Source: Bacillota bacterium
Lineage (GTDB): Bacteria; Bacillota; Clostridia; Acetivibrionales; DTU013
Assembly: GCA_023433505.1 (NCBI GenBank)
Contig: JAEZCO010000015.1
Coordinates: 59,126-123,125 of the forward strand
Direction of reading: 5' to 3'
Length of the DNA stretch: 64,000 bases
The notes beneath the pieces are model-generated. The model did not search any database, had not been told where the DNA came from, and saw nothing but the letters and a program-made list of their open reading frames with translations. The translations under genes and the position numbers were made by a program. Within the stretch, counting starts at the first letter, position 1; each line of letters opens with the position of its first letter. Below are positions 34,659 through 42,756 of this stretch, piece after piece.

Positions 34659-35084
34659 ATGTTGGTAAGAAACTGCGCAGGCGGTATAGTGTTCTGCGGA
34701 AACAAGGTGTTTCTCCTGAGGAATGAAAAAGGTGAATGGGTCTTTCCCAAAGGAGTCATACGCAGCGGTGAAATTTCAAGTGAAGTTGCGTTAAAGAGGG
34801 TCAGGGAAGAAGCGGATATTGCTTCGGAAATCGTTTCAACTGCAGGTCATACCAATTACGAATTCTTTTCAGTAACAAGACAAAAACCTGTCTGCAACAA
34901 AATCATCTGGTACATCATGAGGTCCAACAACAATTATTTTAAAATCAATGAGCAGGAAAAATTCATGGATGCGGGTTATTATGAAATTGAGGACGCTATG
35001 AAGCTTGTGACTTATAGCCAGGATAAGGCCCTTTTGAATCTGTCCTTCCGGAGATTCAAGGAAATCATGGCCATAGCGGTTTAA
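34659..35084 (+). CDS. Nudix hydrolase-family protein with altered Nudix box
   Basis: 141 residues. The fold starts RNCAGGIVFCGNKVFLLRNE and the Nudix box region reads GVIRSGEISSEVALKRVREE then ADI. Compared with the consensus GX5EX7REUXEEXGU, the RE pair is KR and the late Gly is Asp, while the EE pair is kept. Metal binding by EE may survive, but catalysis is uncertain. Substrate unknown. ATG after AAGGAAGGGACC. It is followed by a terminator. Confidence 0.8.
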   Translation: MLVRNCAGGIVFCGNKVFLLRNEKGEWVFPKGVIRSGEISSEVALKRVREEADIASEIVSTAGHTNYEFFSVTRQKPVCNKIIWYIMRSNNNYFKINEQEKFMDAGYYEIEDAMKLVTYSQDKALLNLSFRRFKEIMAIAV

Positions 35085-35142
35085 GATATTGACATTTATT
35101 TATTGTTCGCTATTGAATACGGAATTATATTTTTATATTATT

Positions 35143-35176
35143 AAAAAGGATAGCATGAAACATTGCTATCTTTTTT
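35143..35176 (+). terminator. Terminator after the Nudix gene
   Basis: Stem AAAAAGGATAGCA / TGCTATCTTTTTT with an 8-nt loop and a run of six T. Confidence 0.75.
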
Positions 35177-35181
35177 AATTT

Positions 35182-35284
35182 GAGGTATTCGGCCAAAGCC
35201 GAATCACCAAAAGGCGAGTGGGGCTCGATGCCCCCGAGACTTTTATAGAGGGTATTGGGCCAAAGCCGAATCTGGCCAAAGCCA
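35182..35284. repeat. Direct repeat of a small hairpin upstream of the YigZ gene
   Basis: ATTCGGCCAAAGCCGAATC (perfect 7-bp stem) at about 35187-35205 recurs as TTGGGCCAAAGCCGAATC at about 35255-35272, with a third partial copy GGCCAAAGCCA at 35274-35284. No function known. Confidence 0.45.
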
Positions 35285-35313
35285 GTGAACCCATCCAGTG
35301 CGGGAGTGTGGAA

Positions 35314-35946
35314 ATGCAGAAGGAATACAGGACGGTTTCAACCGAAGCTTCGGCGGAATATGAGGAGAAAAAATCCCGGTTTATTGCCTCGGTGAAGCCT
35401 GTTGCCGGCGAAGAGGAAGCTGCTGCCTTCATTAACAGCCTGAAAACAAAATATTGGAATGCCAGCCATAATGTTTATGCTTACTATATTTGCGGTAATA
35501 ATATAATGCAGAAATTCAGCGATGACGGCGAGCCTTCCGGTACGGCAGGAATGCCTGTGCTGGAGGCGGTAAAAAGGCTTGGAGTTCAGGATATCGCAGT
35601 GGTTGTGACAAGATATTTCGGCGGGACACTGCTGGGGGCTGCCGGACTTGTGAGGGCATATGGCAAAAGCGCCGCGCTGGGCATTGAAGCCGCAGGGATA
35701 ATCAAAAGGCAGCTTTGTATCCGAACCGATATTATCCTGGAATATACCCTGTTGGGGAAGGTGCAGAGTATGCTGAGTGCAAGAAAGTATCTGGTCAATG
35801 AAACGATTTACGACCAGGATGTTCAGATATCTTGCAGCATTCCCGTAGACGAATATGAGCCGTTTGCGTCGGATCTGATTGAGGCGACCAACGCCCGCGT
35901 TCTTCTGAATCAGGGTGAAAAGGAATATATTACAATAGAATGCTAA
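35314..35946 (+). CDS. YigZ/IMPACT family protein
   Basis: 210 residues from the ATG at 35314 (GGAGTGTGGAA upstream). The N-terminal UPF0029/IMPACT domain shows KKSRFIASVKPV, WNASHNVYAYYICG, KFSDDGEPSGTAGMPVLEA and VVVTRYFGGTLLGAAGLVRA, all typical; the C-terminal DUF1949 domain follows. Related to eukaryotic IMPACT, a regulator of translation stress; the bacterial role is unknown. The frame opens earlier at a GTG (35218), but that part is the repeat region and not family-like. Confidence 0.92.
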   Translation: MQKEYRTVSTEASAEYEEKKSRFIASVKPVAGEEEAAAFINSLKTKYWNASHNVYAYYICGNNIMQKFSDDGEPSGTAGMPVLEAVKRLGVQDIAVVVTRYFGGTLLGAAGLVRAYGKSAALGIEAAGIIKRQLCIRTDIILEYTLLGKVQSMLSARKYLVNETIYDQDVQISCSIPVDEYEPFASDLIEATNARVLLNQGEKEYITIEC

Positions 35947-36020
35947 GGTTCGGGTTTTTGTTATGGCAGAAAGTCAGCGGGCAATGAAAAGGTTCAATAA
36001 CAGGAGTGGGAGTGTGTGAA

Positions 36021-36401
36021 ATGACAGAAGAAATGATGATCGGTAAAAAAGTATGGGCTGTGGTAGGAGCCAATACGGATAGAGAAAAGTATGGCAATAT
36101 GATTTTCAGAAAACTTCTTGAGAAGGGTTATGTGGTTTATCCTGTGAACCCCGGATACGATACCGTAGAGGGGCATACTTGCTATAAGGATTTATCGTCT
36201 CTGCCGGAGCTTCCGGAGGTCATCGATATGGTGGTTTCTCCTAAAAGAGGCAGGGCTGTGATCGAAGAAGCTGCGAAGCTGGGTATAAAAAACATATGGC
36301 TTCAGCCCGGAACCCATGATGAGGCGCTGATGCAGCTAATCAATGAAAAAGGCCTCACGGCGGTACAGGCTTGCGTACTGGTGGCCTTAAGCTATATGTA
36401 A
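36021..36401 (+). CDS. CoA-binding protein (YccU-like)
   Basis: 126 residues, one Rossmann-type CoA_binding domain: KKVWAVVGANTDREKYGNMI, GYVVYPVNPGYDTVEGHTCY, DMVVSPKRG and KNIWLQPGTHDE. Such single-domain proteins bind CoA or related nucleotides in other bacteria; their physiological role is unclear. ATG 36021 with GGAGTGTG upstream; the frame opens at a GTG 15 nt earlier. The gene is followed by a family B repeat and the histidine kinase on the opposite strand. Confidence 0.9.
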   Translation: MTEEMMIGKKVWAVVGANTDREKYGNMIFRKLLEKGYVVYPVNPGYDTVEGHTCYKDLSSLPELPEVIDMVVSPKRGRAVIEEAAKLGIKNIWLQPGTHDEALMQLINEKGLTAVQACVLVALSYM

Positions 36402-36442
36402 GCAGGGTTTAGGACCAGCCATATGTCTGCCCGAAAATAGCG

Positions 36443-36545
36443 AGGCATCAAAAATTTCCCCACCTCTGTAGGTGGCGATACCGAATTGGTGATCAGGCGG
36501 TGAGTATATAGCTTGCCATTCATAAGCCCTGAAGGTGAAAGCATC
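36443..36545 (+). repeat. Dispersed intergenic repeat, family B copy 2
   Basis: Contains GAGGCATCAAAAATTTCCCC, ACCTCTGTAGGTGG hairpin, ACCGAATTGG and CAGGCGGTGAG in the same order as the complement of copy 1. The 3' AGCAGCAAA block is diverged here. It fills most of the gap between two convergent genes. Confidence 0.55.
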
Positions 36546-36563
36546 TCATATACCGGCGCATAA

Positions 36564-37565
36564 TCAGGACGCTATTGAGCTTGAAAACTCTATATTTATT
36601 GCTTCGCTAATTTTGCTCCGGTGGTCTGAAAGAGGAAGCTCTTCCGGTTTTTCTTCATGGGTATCCAGGCGTCTGAGCGGCAAGGAGATAATAAATTCAC
36701 TGCCCTTGTTTTCTTCGCTTATAACGCTGATAGTACCCTGGTGAAGGTCAACAAAGGATTTTACCAGCGACAGGCCGATGCCGCTGCCTTCGCTCTCCCG
36801 GGACCTGTTGCTGCACACCTGCTGGAACCTTTCGAATATCTCTTTCTGCTTGTCTGCAGGTATGCCGATGCCGGTGTCCTTAACCGAAATAAATACCCGG
36901 TTGTCCATGGAATGAACCGCTACCTTTATTTGACCGCCTTGCCCGGTAAATTTAATGGCATTGGATAAAAGATTCAATAGGACTCTTTCGATTTTTTCCA
37001 AATCAACCGCAGTGACAATTTCTTCGCGCTGTGTATCAAACACAAGCGACAACTGCTTTTGGCGGGCATAGGGCATAACGGATTGCGTTATTTCCTCTAC
37101 CAGGCTGACAATATTGCAATTTGCCGGGTTAAGCTTCAGATAGCCGGAATCCAGGCGGGCGAAGTCCAGAAGATTGTTGACCAGCCGCAATATCCGATAG
37201 CAATTGATCCGGATAATTTGATAGGTTGCTGCGTTTTTATCCTGCTCGCCGGACAGCTGCTGATTTTTGAGTTCGATGAGTTGAATTGCTCCAAAAATTA
37301 CGCTCAAGGGCGTTTTCAATTCATGGGTAATATTGATGAAAAAGTCGGTAATATCCTTGTCGTATTGGATGGTACTGTTATACAAACCCGATAGATTTTT
37401 AATGGACTTATTCTGGCTTTCTATTTCTTCCAGTTGCGCCGTAATTATAACTTCCTTATCGTGAGACTCCTGACGAGCCTTACTGTAGAGCTGCAGTAAA
37501 AGCAGGGCGATTGCGGCAAAAGCAATGGCAAGCAGGATGGCAAATAACAAAAAAATTGATTCCAT
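36564..37565 (-). CDS. Sensor histidine kinase, orphan
   Basis: 333 residues. One N-terminal membrane helix (about 5-27) with almost no extracellular part, a short coiled linker, then HisKA with His81 in FFINITHELKTPLSVI and a complete ATPase domain: N-box LLNLLSNAIKFT, G1 DTGIGIP, F-box FERFQQV and G2 GSGIGLSLVK. So catalytically competent, sensing within the membrane or cytoplasm. No response regulator is adjacent; the lone receiver protein at 28999-29928 is a candidate partner only by proximity. The start is ATG 37565 with AAGGTGAGG upstream. Confidence 0.9.
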   Translation of the reverse strand: MESIFLLFAILLAIAFAAIALLLLQLYSKARQESHDKEVIITAQLEEIESQNKSIKNLSGLYNSTIQYDKDITDFFINITHELKTPLSVIFGAIQLIELKNQQLSGEQDKNAATYQIIRINCYRILRLVNNLLDFARLDSGYLKLNPANCNIVSLVEEITQSVMPYARQKQLSLVFDTQREEIVTAVDLEKIERVLLNLLSNAIKFTGQGGQIKVAVHSMDNRVFISVKDTGIGIPADKQKEIFERFQQVCSNRSRESEGSGIGLSLVKSFVDLHQGTISVISEENKGSEFIISLPLRRLDTHEEKPEELPLSDHRSKISEAINIEFSSSIAS

Positions 37566-37812
37566 TTAAACCTCACCTTTTTCAAACGGGGACATTCCCT
37601 TGTGATGAATTTTTAAGGTCTGTCCCCGCACCTTTATTTTTTGAATGGTATGTGTTATCATATATGTGCGGGTTTTAGAGCTTGATATAAATTAACTTAA
37701 TTTCCATATAATACCAAAACCATTTTATACAAAAATCCGCACGAAGTAAATACATTTTCCGCGTTGAGGAAATATTTAAAGCTGCAATTGATAAATACTG
37801 GAGGTAGATGAT

Positions 37813-38541
37813 ATGTCAGGACATTCGAAATGGGCCAATATCAAAGTGAAAAAGGGAAAATCCGACGCCCAGAGAGGCAAAATATTCACAAAGCTGGGCA
37901 GGGAGCTGGCCATTGCGGTAAAATCCGGAGGACCGAATCCGGATGCCAATTCCAGGCTCAAGGACGTTATTGCCAAAGCCAAGGCTGCCAACATGCCCAA
38001 TGACAACATAGCCAGAAGCATTAAAAAAGCAGCTGGTGAGGGCGACGCAAACAATTTCGAGGAAATAACCTACGAAGGGTATGGCCCGGGCGGAGTGGCC
38101 GTAATCGTAGATGCCGCCACCGATAACAGAAACAGGACCGCCGGCGATATCAGGCACTATTTTGACAAATTCGGAGGCAATCTGGGGCAGTCGGGCAGTG
38201 TGTCCTTCATGTTCAATAAAAAGGGCATCCTTTTAATTGAAAAGGATGGGAAAATCCTTGAGGACGACCTGATGATGGAAGTTTTGGAGGCAGGTGCCGA
38301 GGATATGGCCGTGGAAGAGGAATATTTTGAAATCACCACCGATCCCAATGAATTTTCCAACGTAAGGGAAGCCCTGGAAAAGAAAAATTATGAATTCCTG
38401 GAAGCCGACGTGGAAATGGTGCCCACCGTGATGACCAAGCTGACGGACGCCAAGCAGATCGAGCTGATGGACAAGCTGATCGAAAATCTCGAGGATATGG
38501 ACGACGTCCAGAACGTCTACCACAACTGGGAGCAGGAATAG
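37813..38541 (+). CDS. YebC/PmpR family protein
   Basis: 242 residues, the standard YebC/TACO1 length. MSGHSKWANIKVKKGKSDAQ, KAKAANMPNDNIARSIKKA and YEGYGPGGVAVIVDAATDN are unmistakable. Members were described as DNA-binding regulators; recent work ties bacterial YebC proteins to translation of proline-rich stretches. Good CTGGAGG site upstream. The gene converges on a small membrane-protein gene 4 bp after its stop. The 250-bp gap before it contains a GGGGACATTCCCTT/ GTCTGTCCCC inverted-repeat segment but no gene. Confidence 0.95.
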   Translation: MSGHSKWANIKVKKGKSDAQRGKIFTKLGRELAIAVKSGGPNPDANSRLKDVIAKAKAANMPNDNIARSIKKAAGEGDANNFEEITYEGYGPGGVAVIVDAATDNRNRTAGDIRHYFDKFGGNLGQSGSVSFMFNKKGILLIEKDGKILEDDLMMEVLEAGAEDMAVEEEYFEITTDPNEFSNVREALEKKNYEFLEADVEMVPTVMTKLTDAKQIELMDKLIENLEDMDDVQNVYHNWEQE

Positions 38542-38545
38542 GGCT

Positions 38546-38821
38546 TCAGGGATCATTTTTAGCCAGCATTTGGAGCTTCAGGCGCCTTTTGATGATATTT
38601 AATTTATCCAGATCATTAAGGTTGTTGATTTCGTATTTCCTGCAGCATTTGGTGCATACGGACCTGTTGCCTTTAAAGCCGGGACTTATGCTTACGGCAC
38701 GGTGTACCCTGAAAAACGGCCTGGGCTTGATTTTTTCACAGCAGGAGCAGCGAGGGAAAAGCTCCGGTATGTAAGCAATAAAAATTGCCAGTGCTGCGGA
38801 TATGATAATAAATAAATACAT
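38546..38821 (-). CDS. Small membrane protein with Cys-pair ribbon
   Basis: 91 residues from the ATG at 38821 (AGGGTGATTCGA upstream). One N-terminal helix (MYLFIIISAALAIFIAYI) is followed by CSCC and, 35 residues later, CTKCC, a pattern suggesting a zinc ribbon on a membrane anchor, and a basic C-terminal tail. No family recognised. The frame could start 10 codons earlier, but without a better ribosome site. Confidence 0.6.
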   Translation of the reverse strand: MYLFIIISAALAIFIAYIPELFPRCSCCEKIKPRPFFRVHRAVSISPGFKGNRSVCTKCCRKYEINNLNDLDKLNIIKRRLKLQMLAKNDP

Positions 38822-38908
38822 TCGAATCACCCTGCTTAATCCTATTGCCAATGGGCGGATATTATGACAGAAAGCTCAAGATCGGGTAAATTACAATTAG
38901 AAACTCAA

Positions 38909-38936
38909 AGGAAAATGATATCAGCAGATATCATTT
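38909..38936 (+). terminator. Hairpin upstream of the insertion sequence
   Basis: AAAATGATATC / GATATCATTTTTT stem with a tiny loop and T-run. It is oriented to stop transcription into the transposase gene from the left. Confidence 0.6.
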
Positions 38937-39004
38937 TTTCTTTGAAAATATATTTCTTAACTTTGGGTATTATGGTATAATGTAAGTGAATCGAGGTGCT
39001 AATG

Positions 39005-40809
39005 ATGAAATATAAAGAACTCAATGTAAACAAAATGTTATTCGGCGATGATTATTTAGTCTATGATTGGAAAGAATCAGATAAAGAAATCCATATTTAT
39101 CTGAAATCACAGTCGCATACCGGGGCTTGTCCACAGTGTGAACAAAACAGCAGCAGCTTTCATGCCACCTATACCCGTACAATCCAAACAGTTCCAATGC
39201 GTATGAAAAAAACCTATATCCATGTAATTGCGTACAAGTATAATTGTCTGAACGATACTTGTGAGCTTAAGGTGTTCATGGAAAATCTTCCTTTTGCCTC
39301 CACTTCACAGGTAAGGACTACAGAGCTGACTTCCTTGATTCTGGCAGTTTCCATTTTCATAAGTAACGAAGGTGCCAGCAAGGTACTTGATCATATGGGG
39401 GTAAAAGCCAGCAATGATACAATTAAAAGAATCTATGACAAGATTTCCATTCAGGATGAACCGGATATAGAAGCGGTAGGGATTGATGATGTGGCAATAC
39501 GGAAAGGTCAAACCTATGCGACCGCAATTTATGACCTGAAAGACCATCATCTGATTGCCTTGTTGGATGGAAGGGATGCAGACACTTTGAAAGAATGGTT
39601 GATACATCATAAAAAAATAAAACTTGTTGCTCGTGACAGAGCCAGTGCCTATGCAAATGCAATCAACGCAATACTACCGGATTGCATACAGGTGGCTGAC
39701 CGCTTCCATTTGCTTCAAAATCTTATAGAAAGAATGCGGGACATATTCAAGACGGAGATTCCCAACAATATTTTTATAAAGGATGGGAAAATATTGTATG
39801 ATACACCTGAAAAGGTAAAAGCTTTGAAAGTAGCCCCTGATTCCGATCAGTTGGAAATGTATCATTATGATAATGACATTCCTGTAGATAAAAATGGAAA
39901 ACCGGTTGCTTATGATAATAAAAAGCATGATATGGATAGCAAACAATATCGGGAGCAGGCAGAAAGCAGGGAAAAAAACAGCATCTGATAGAATCCATAC
40001 AAAAAAGGTGGTCGGAGCTTGAGAAAAAGAAGGTTACAACTATTTCAAAGGAATTCTCTATCAGTCCCCCGGCTGCCAGCAAATATATTCATATGACGCA
40101 AGAAGAAATAGCCGGTATGAATCGGCCGGCCAGCTATAAGAAAAGGGAAACAGTCGTCGATGGATATCTTAATATCATCTACAAGATGTTGCGTGACAAG
40201 GTGGATCCGGCAGTTATTCTTGCTTATACTGTCAGGTCTGGATATGCCGGAAACTTGAACACGATGGAGAGATATATAAGACTGCTTGCTAAAAACAACT
40301 TTAAACTCATACTTCCAATGAACTGGGCATACAAGTTTGAATACCCGGATGACATTGTCGCAATCAAGCGAAACGAAATCTTAAAATACATAACCTCCCG
40401 AAATCCAAAAGTGATACGGGATGAAAACACAGGAAAATATCTTGATATTATCAAAGGGAGATATGAAATCGTTGCAGTGCTGGAAAAGGCATATGATGAA
40501 TTTCATAAAACGCTCATGGGAAAGGAAGCAGGCCATCTGGAAGATTTTATCAAGGAGTATGAAGCCTCTGCCATTGAAGGATTTATTGAAGGAATTAAAA
40601 AGGATATCGCTCCGGTCAAGAACGCAATATCCCTTGAAGTAAGCAGTGGATTTGTTGAAGGAAACAACAACAAATTCAAACTCATCAAACGTATTTTATA
40701 TGGCAGAGCAGATTTAGTCAACCTTTTCAAGAAAAGTTATATTGCGTTTCAATCCAAGCTTGATAATTTCAACCTACCACAATTAATACAGGCGGATGCA
40801 ATAAAATGA
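39005..40809 (+). pseudogene. ISL3-family transposase, split by a -1 frame change at A_AAA_AAC
   Basis: Frame 1 (39005-39988) holds the zinc-finger-like N-terminus (GACPQCEQNSS), the first DDE Asp (AVGIDDVAIRKGQTYAT), the second (LVARDRASAYANAI) and DRFHLLQN. Frame -1 continues at 39979 (HLIESIQKRWSELEKKK) to 40809 and contains an HTH-like segment (TISKEFSISPPAASKYI) and the third acidic residue in SGFVEGNNNKFKLIKRILYG. The join falls on seven A in GAA AAA AAC (39971-39979). Either this is a disabling frameshift or programmed -1 frameshifting makes the full protein of about 600 residues. GAGGTG lies 6 nt before ATG 39005. Confidence 0.85.
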
Positions 40810-40830
40810 TGCATCCGCCTGTACTTGTTT
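40787..40830 (+). terminator. Terminator overlapping the transposase stop codon
   Basis: A 14-bp perfect stem TACAGGCGGATGCA / TGCATCCGCCTGTA whose 9-nt loop contains the TGA stop, followed by a T-rich tract. Confidence 0.8.
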
Positions 40831-40908
40831 TTATTTAACTAATACCCGATCTTGAGTAAGAACCGAAAAATCCGACAGTCCTTTGATATTACCTATCTAA
40901 CTGCTGAA

Positions 40909-41082
40909 TTACTTATTGCCGGTATAGGATTCGAAAACCTTCTTAACGATGTTTCCGCCTATTTTGCCAGCATCTCTTGAAGCAAGGTCGCCATTGTATC
41001 CCTGCTTGAGGTTTACTCCCACCTGTGATGCGATTTCATACTTCATATTCTCGAATGCAGTCTTACTTCTGTTGTTAGCCAT
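40909..41082 (-). CDS. Small acid-soluble spore protein, alpha/beta type
   Basis: 57 residues: MANNRSKTAFENMKYEIASQ continuing VGVNLKQGYNGDLASRDAGK and ending IVKKVFESYTGNK. KYEIASQVGV contains the GPR protease cleavage position after Glu, and the C-terminal half the DNA-contact motif (SRDAGKIGGNIVKK). These proteins coat spore DNA and protect it from UV and heat, and are degraded at germination. AAAGGAGG lies 8 nt before the ATG. It should be transcribed in the forespore by sigma-G; a clear promoter was not resolved. Confidence 0.95.
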   Translation of the reverse strand: MANNRSKTAFENMKYEIASQVGVNLKQGYNGDLASRDAGKIGGNIVKKVFESYTGNK

Positions 41083-41255
41083 GTTTTTAACCTCCTTTAA
41101 ATTTTCACTATGATCATTAGTGTACTCTTATAATCTGCATTTTCGGAAAATTTATTACGGAAATTACTTCTTTTAAATATGTAAGTTATTGGAGTGTTAT
41201 TGCCTGCCAAATTTGGGGATATAACAAATATGCAGGCAGGTAGAAAGGAGGATCG

Positions 41256-41399
41256 ATGATGAAGAATAAAATTACCAAAACGAAGCTGACGGAGAAAGAC
41301 CGGAAAACGTTGTCGTCGAATCTTAAAATATGCACCGATTCGCATGGAGAAGGGTGTGAAAAACAAAAAAATGCTGATAAGAACCGGCTTCTTAATTGA
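41256..41399 (+). CDS. Small basic protein, 47 aa, unknown
   Basis: ATGATG preceded by an excellent AAAGGAGG site. The product is MMKNKITKTKLTEKDRKTLS plus 27 residues with two Cys (KICTDSHGEGCEKQ), strongly charged, no membrane segment. It is divergent from the SASP gene. The ribosome site and placement are the only support; no family is recognised. A spore-specific small protein is conceivable but unproven. Confidence 0.5.
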   Translation: MMKNKITKTKLTEKDRKTLSSNLKICTDSHGEGCEKQKNADKNRLLN

Positions 41400-41416
41400 C
41401 AGGACCCTAAAATAAA

Positions 41417-41457
41417 AAAACAGCGATTGCCGGCTTTTGACCCACAACCGCTGTTTT
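41417..41457. terminator. Bidirectional terminator
   Basis: AAAACAGCG / CGCTGTTTT stem with a long loop, between the convergent small gene and the DUF378 gene. Confidence 0.65.
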
Positions 41458-41472
41458 CATTGAAGGTTCAGT

Positions 41473-41706
41473 CTATTCTCTTGCGTTTGCCGGGTTTTCA
41501 CGGAACAAGAGGCTTATTGAATACAGCCCTGCCAAGCCAACCAGCGCGAAAACAATTTTACTGTAGATGGACATTGTACCGCTGAACAGATTGCCGCCAA
41601 ATATGGCAGTTACAAGGTCGTAGTTGGCTATTCCTACAAGCAGCCAATCCACGGCTCCTATAATTACAAGGATGAGTGCCAGTCTGTCTAAAGGTGTTCT
41701 ATTCAT
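41473..41706 (-). CDS. DUF378 family membrane protein
   Basis: 77 residues with two membrane helices (LALILVIIGAVDWLLVGI and KIVFALVGLAGLYSISLLF) separated by the family-typical NYDLVTAIFG. Members are small inner-membrane proteins without a known role, common in Clostridia and Bacillus. AAAGGAGTTG precedes the start on the minus strand. Monocistronic. Confidence 0.88.
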   Translation of the reverse strand: MNRTPLDRLALILVIIGAVDWLLVGIANYDLVTAIFGGNLFSGTMSIYSKIVFALVGLAGLYSISLLFRENPANARE

Positions 41707-41891
41707 TAAAACAACTCCTTTACTTAATTAATGAGTTTATTATTGCCTGGCATTTTTATAATAATTCATACGCGGTTTTACAATTATTACTACAAAGAAA
41801 CTGTCTGCCGTTGACTTTTTTATGTTAGTATGTGTAAAATGAACTGGACGGATAGCATCGATACCATAATTTCTTTGAAGGGAGAATGGCC

Positions 41892-42119
41892 ATGGCAGAT
41901 TTTTGGGATAATGAAGAACTGGTGGGAAAGATCATAAAAAACAGCCGCGAGGAAATACATATAAAAAAGGTTGAAAAAAAAGGAAAAAAATACGTGGATA
42001 TAAGAGTATTCTGGTTTGACAGCAATGGAGATGAGTTCAGACCCAGTCAAAAAGGTGTGACTATAGCCAGCGAAAGCTTTGAAGAATTCAAAGGCATCAT
42101 TAATGAGATCAAAGAATAG
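41892..42119 (+). CDS. PC4/YdbC-like single-strand nucleic-acid-binding protein
   Basis: 75 residues. The C-terminal half fits the transcriptional coactivator p15/PC4 fold: KYVDIRVFWFDSNGDEFRPS then QKGVTIASESFEEF. Homologues such as YdbC bind single-stranded DNA as dimers. The ATG at 41892 is preferred over 41886 since GGGAG at 41880-41884 is then properly spaced. Monocistronic, closed by a terminator. Confidence 0.85.
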   Translation: MADFWDNEELVGKIIKNSREEIHIKKVEKKGKKYVDIRVFWFDSNGDEFRPSQKGVTIASESFEEFKGIINEIKE

Positions 42120-42127
42120 AATTCGCC

Positions 42128-42162
42128 AAAAGTCCCGGAGGCATGAAGCCCCCGGGACTTTT
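42128..42162. terminator. Terminator after the PC4-like gene
   Basis: AAAAGTCCCGG / CCGGGACTTTT perfect stem, 13-nt loop, T-rich on both strands. Confidence 0.8.
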
Positions 42163-42164
42163 AT

Positions 42165-42426
42165 TTAAATAACCGCCGTCTGCCGCGGAAGACGGCAGTT
42201 AGTCTTTAAATGCATTTTTACTTTTGCGTTGATTTGCAAGGGTTCAGCAAATTTTTTCTCATGAGGCTTCAATATATTTTTCAGGTTATTTAACTCGTAA
42301 ATTTCGTGTATTTCGGAATTGCAGCTTTTGGAAAGCTTCCACAGGGTATCTCCTTCCACCGTTGTGCAAAGAAGTATAGCCGGTTCGTAAGACTGTTTAT
42401 CAAATCCAGCAGGATATGCGTATTTT
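42165..42426 (-). pseudogene. LysM-domain gene remnant
   Basis: The minus-strand frame reads YPAGFDKQSYEPAILLCTTV then EGDTLWKLSKSCNSEIHEIY and ELNNLKNILKPHEK, a clear LysM peptidoglycan-binding motif. Upstream the frame runs into a TGA at 42427-42429 with no ATG/TTG; the only in-frame start is a GTG inside the LysM domain. After PHEK the tail is unlike LysM, while a neighbouring frame reads NLLNP, closer to the usual LLIP end. Hence probably a decayed gene. A short functional protein starting at the GTG (42359) cannot be excluded. Confidence 0.55.
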
Positions 42427-42580
42427 CATCGATTTTTTACTGCCATGAGATCTATAATTTCCATTTCCTCTGTTATCATATGTTGGACCTGCGCAGGATG
42501 TGAATGGAAAAAAGCCAATAATTATCTGCGGCTTGACATTGGTTGATAGGGCATAATAAAGTGTAGATAACAAATTTTAT

Positions 42581-42741
42581 TAGAACCTGTTTCGTTGGGA
42601 GTGTCTGAGATTTTGAGCAGATTTTTCGTCAGACAAGGCAAATTTTCGCAGGAATCATCTGTTTATTCCAAGAAATTTAACGCAGTATGACGGAAAATCC
42701 GTCAAAAGATCAGGTGCAAACAGATGATAGACAGGTTCTTA
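42581..42741. repeat. Inverted-repeat element with TAGAACCTGT ends
   Basis: Ends TAGAACCTGT (42581-42590) and ACAGGTTCTTA (42731-42741), with inner paired arms TCATCTGTTT / AAACAGATGA and TTTTTCGTCA / TGACGGAAAA. About 160 bp, non-coding, MITE-like. It runs up to the ribosome-binding site of the next gene. Only one copy was found in the window. Confidence 0.5.
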
Positions 42742-42756
42742 AGGAGATTATTCATC

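Larger units (their letters stand above)
38965..40847 (+). mobile_element. ISL3-family insertion sequence
   Basis: A transposase region flanked by the short inverted match GGGTATTA (38965-38972) and TAATACCC (40840-40847). These may be the inner parts of the terminal repeats; longer arms and a target duplication were not evident, so the exact ends are uncertain. The element carries only the transposase, split in two frames, and its own terminator. It separates yebC and the SASP gene. Confidence 0.7.

Noticed and set aside
38965..40847. Longer terminal inverted repeats and an 8-bp target duplication for the insertion sequence
   Set aside because: Beyond GGGTATTA/TAATACCC the flanks do not match, and the adjacent 8-mers differ; ends are left uncertain.
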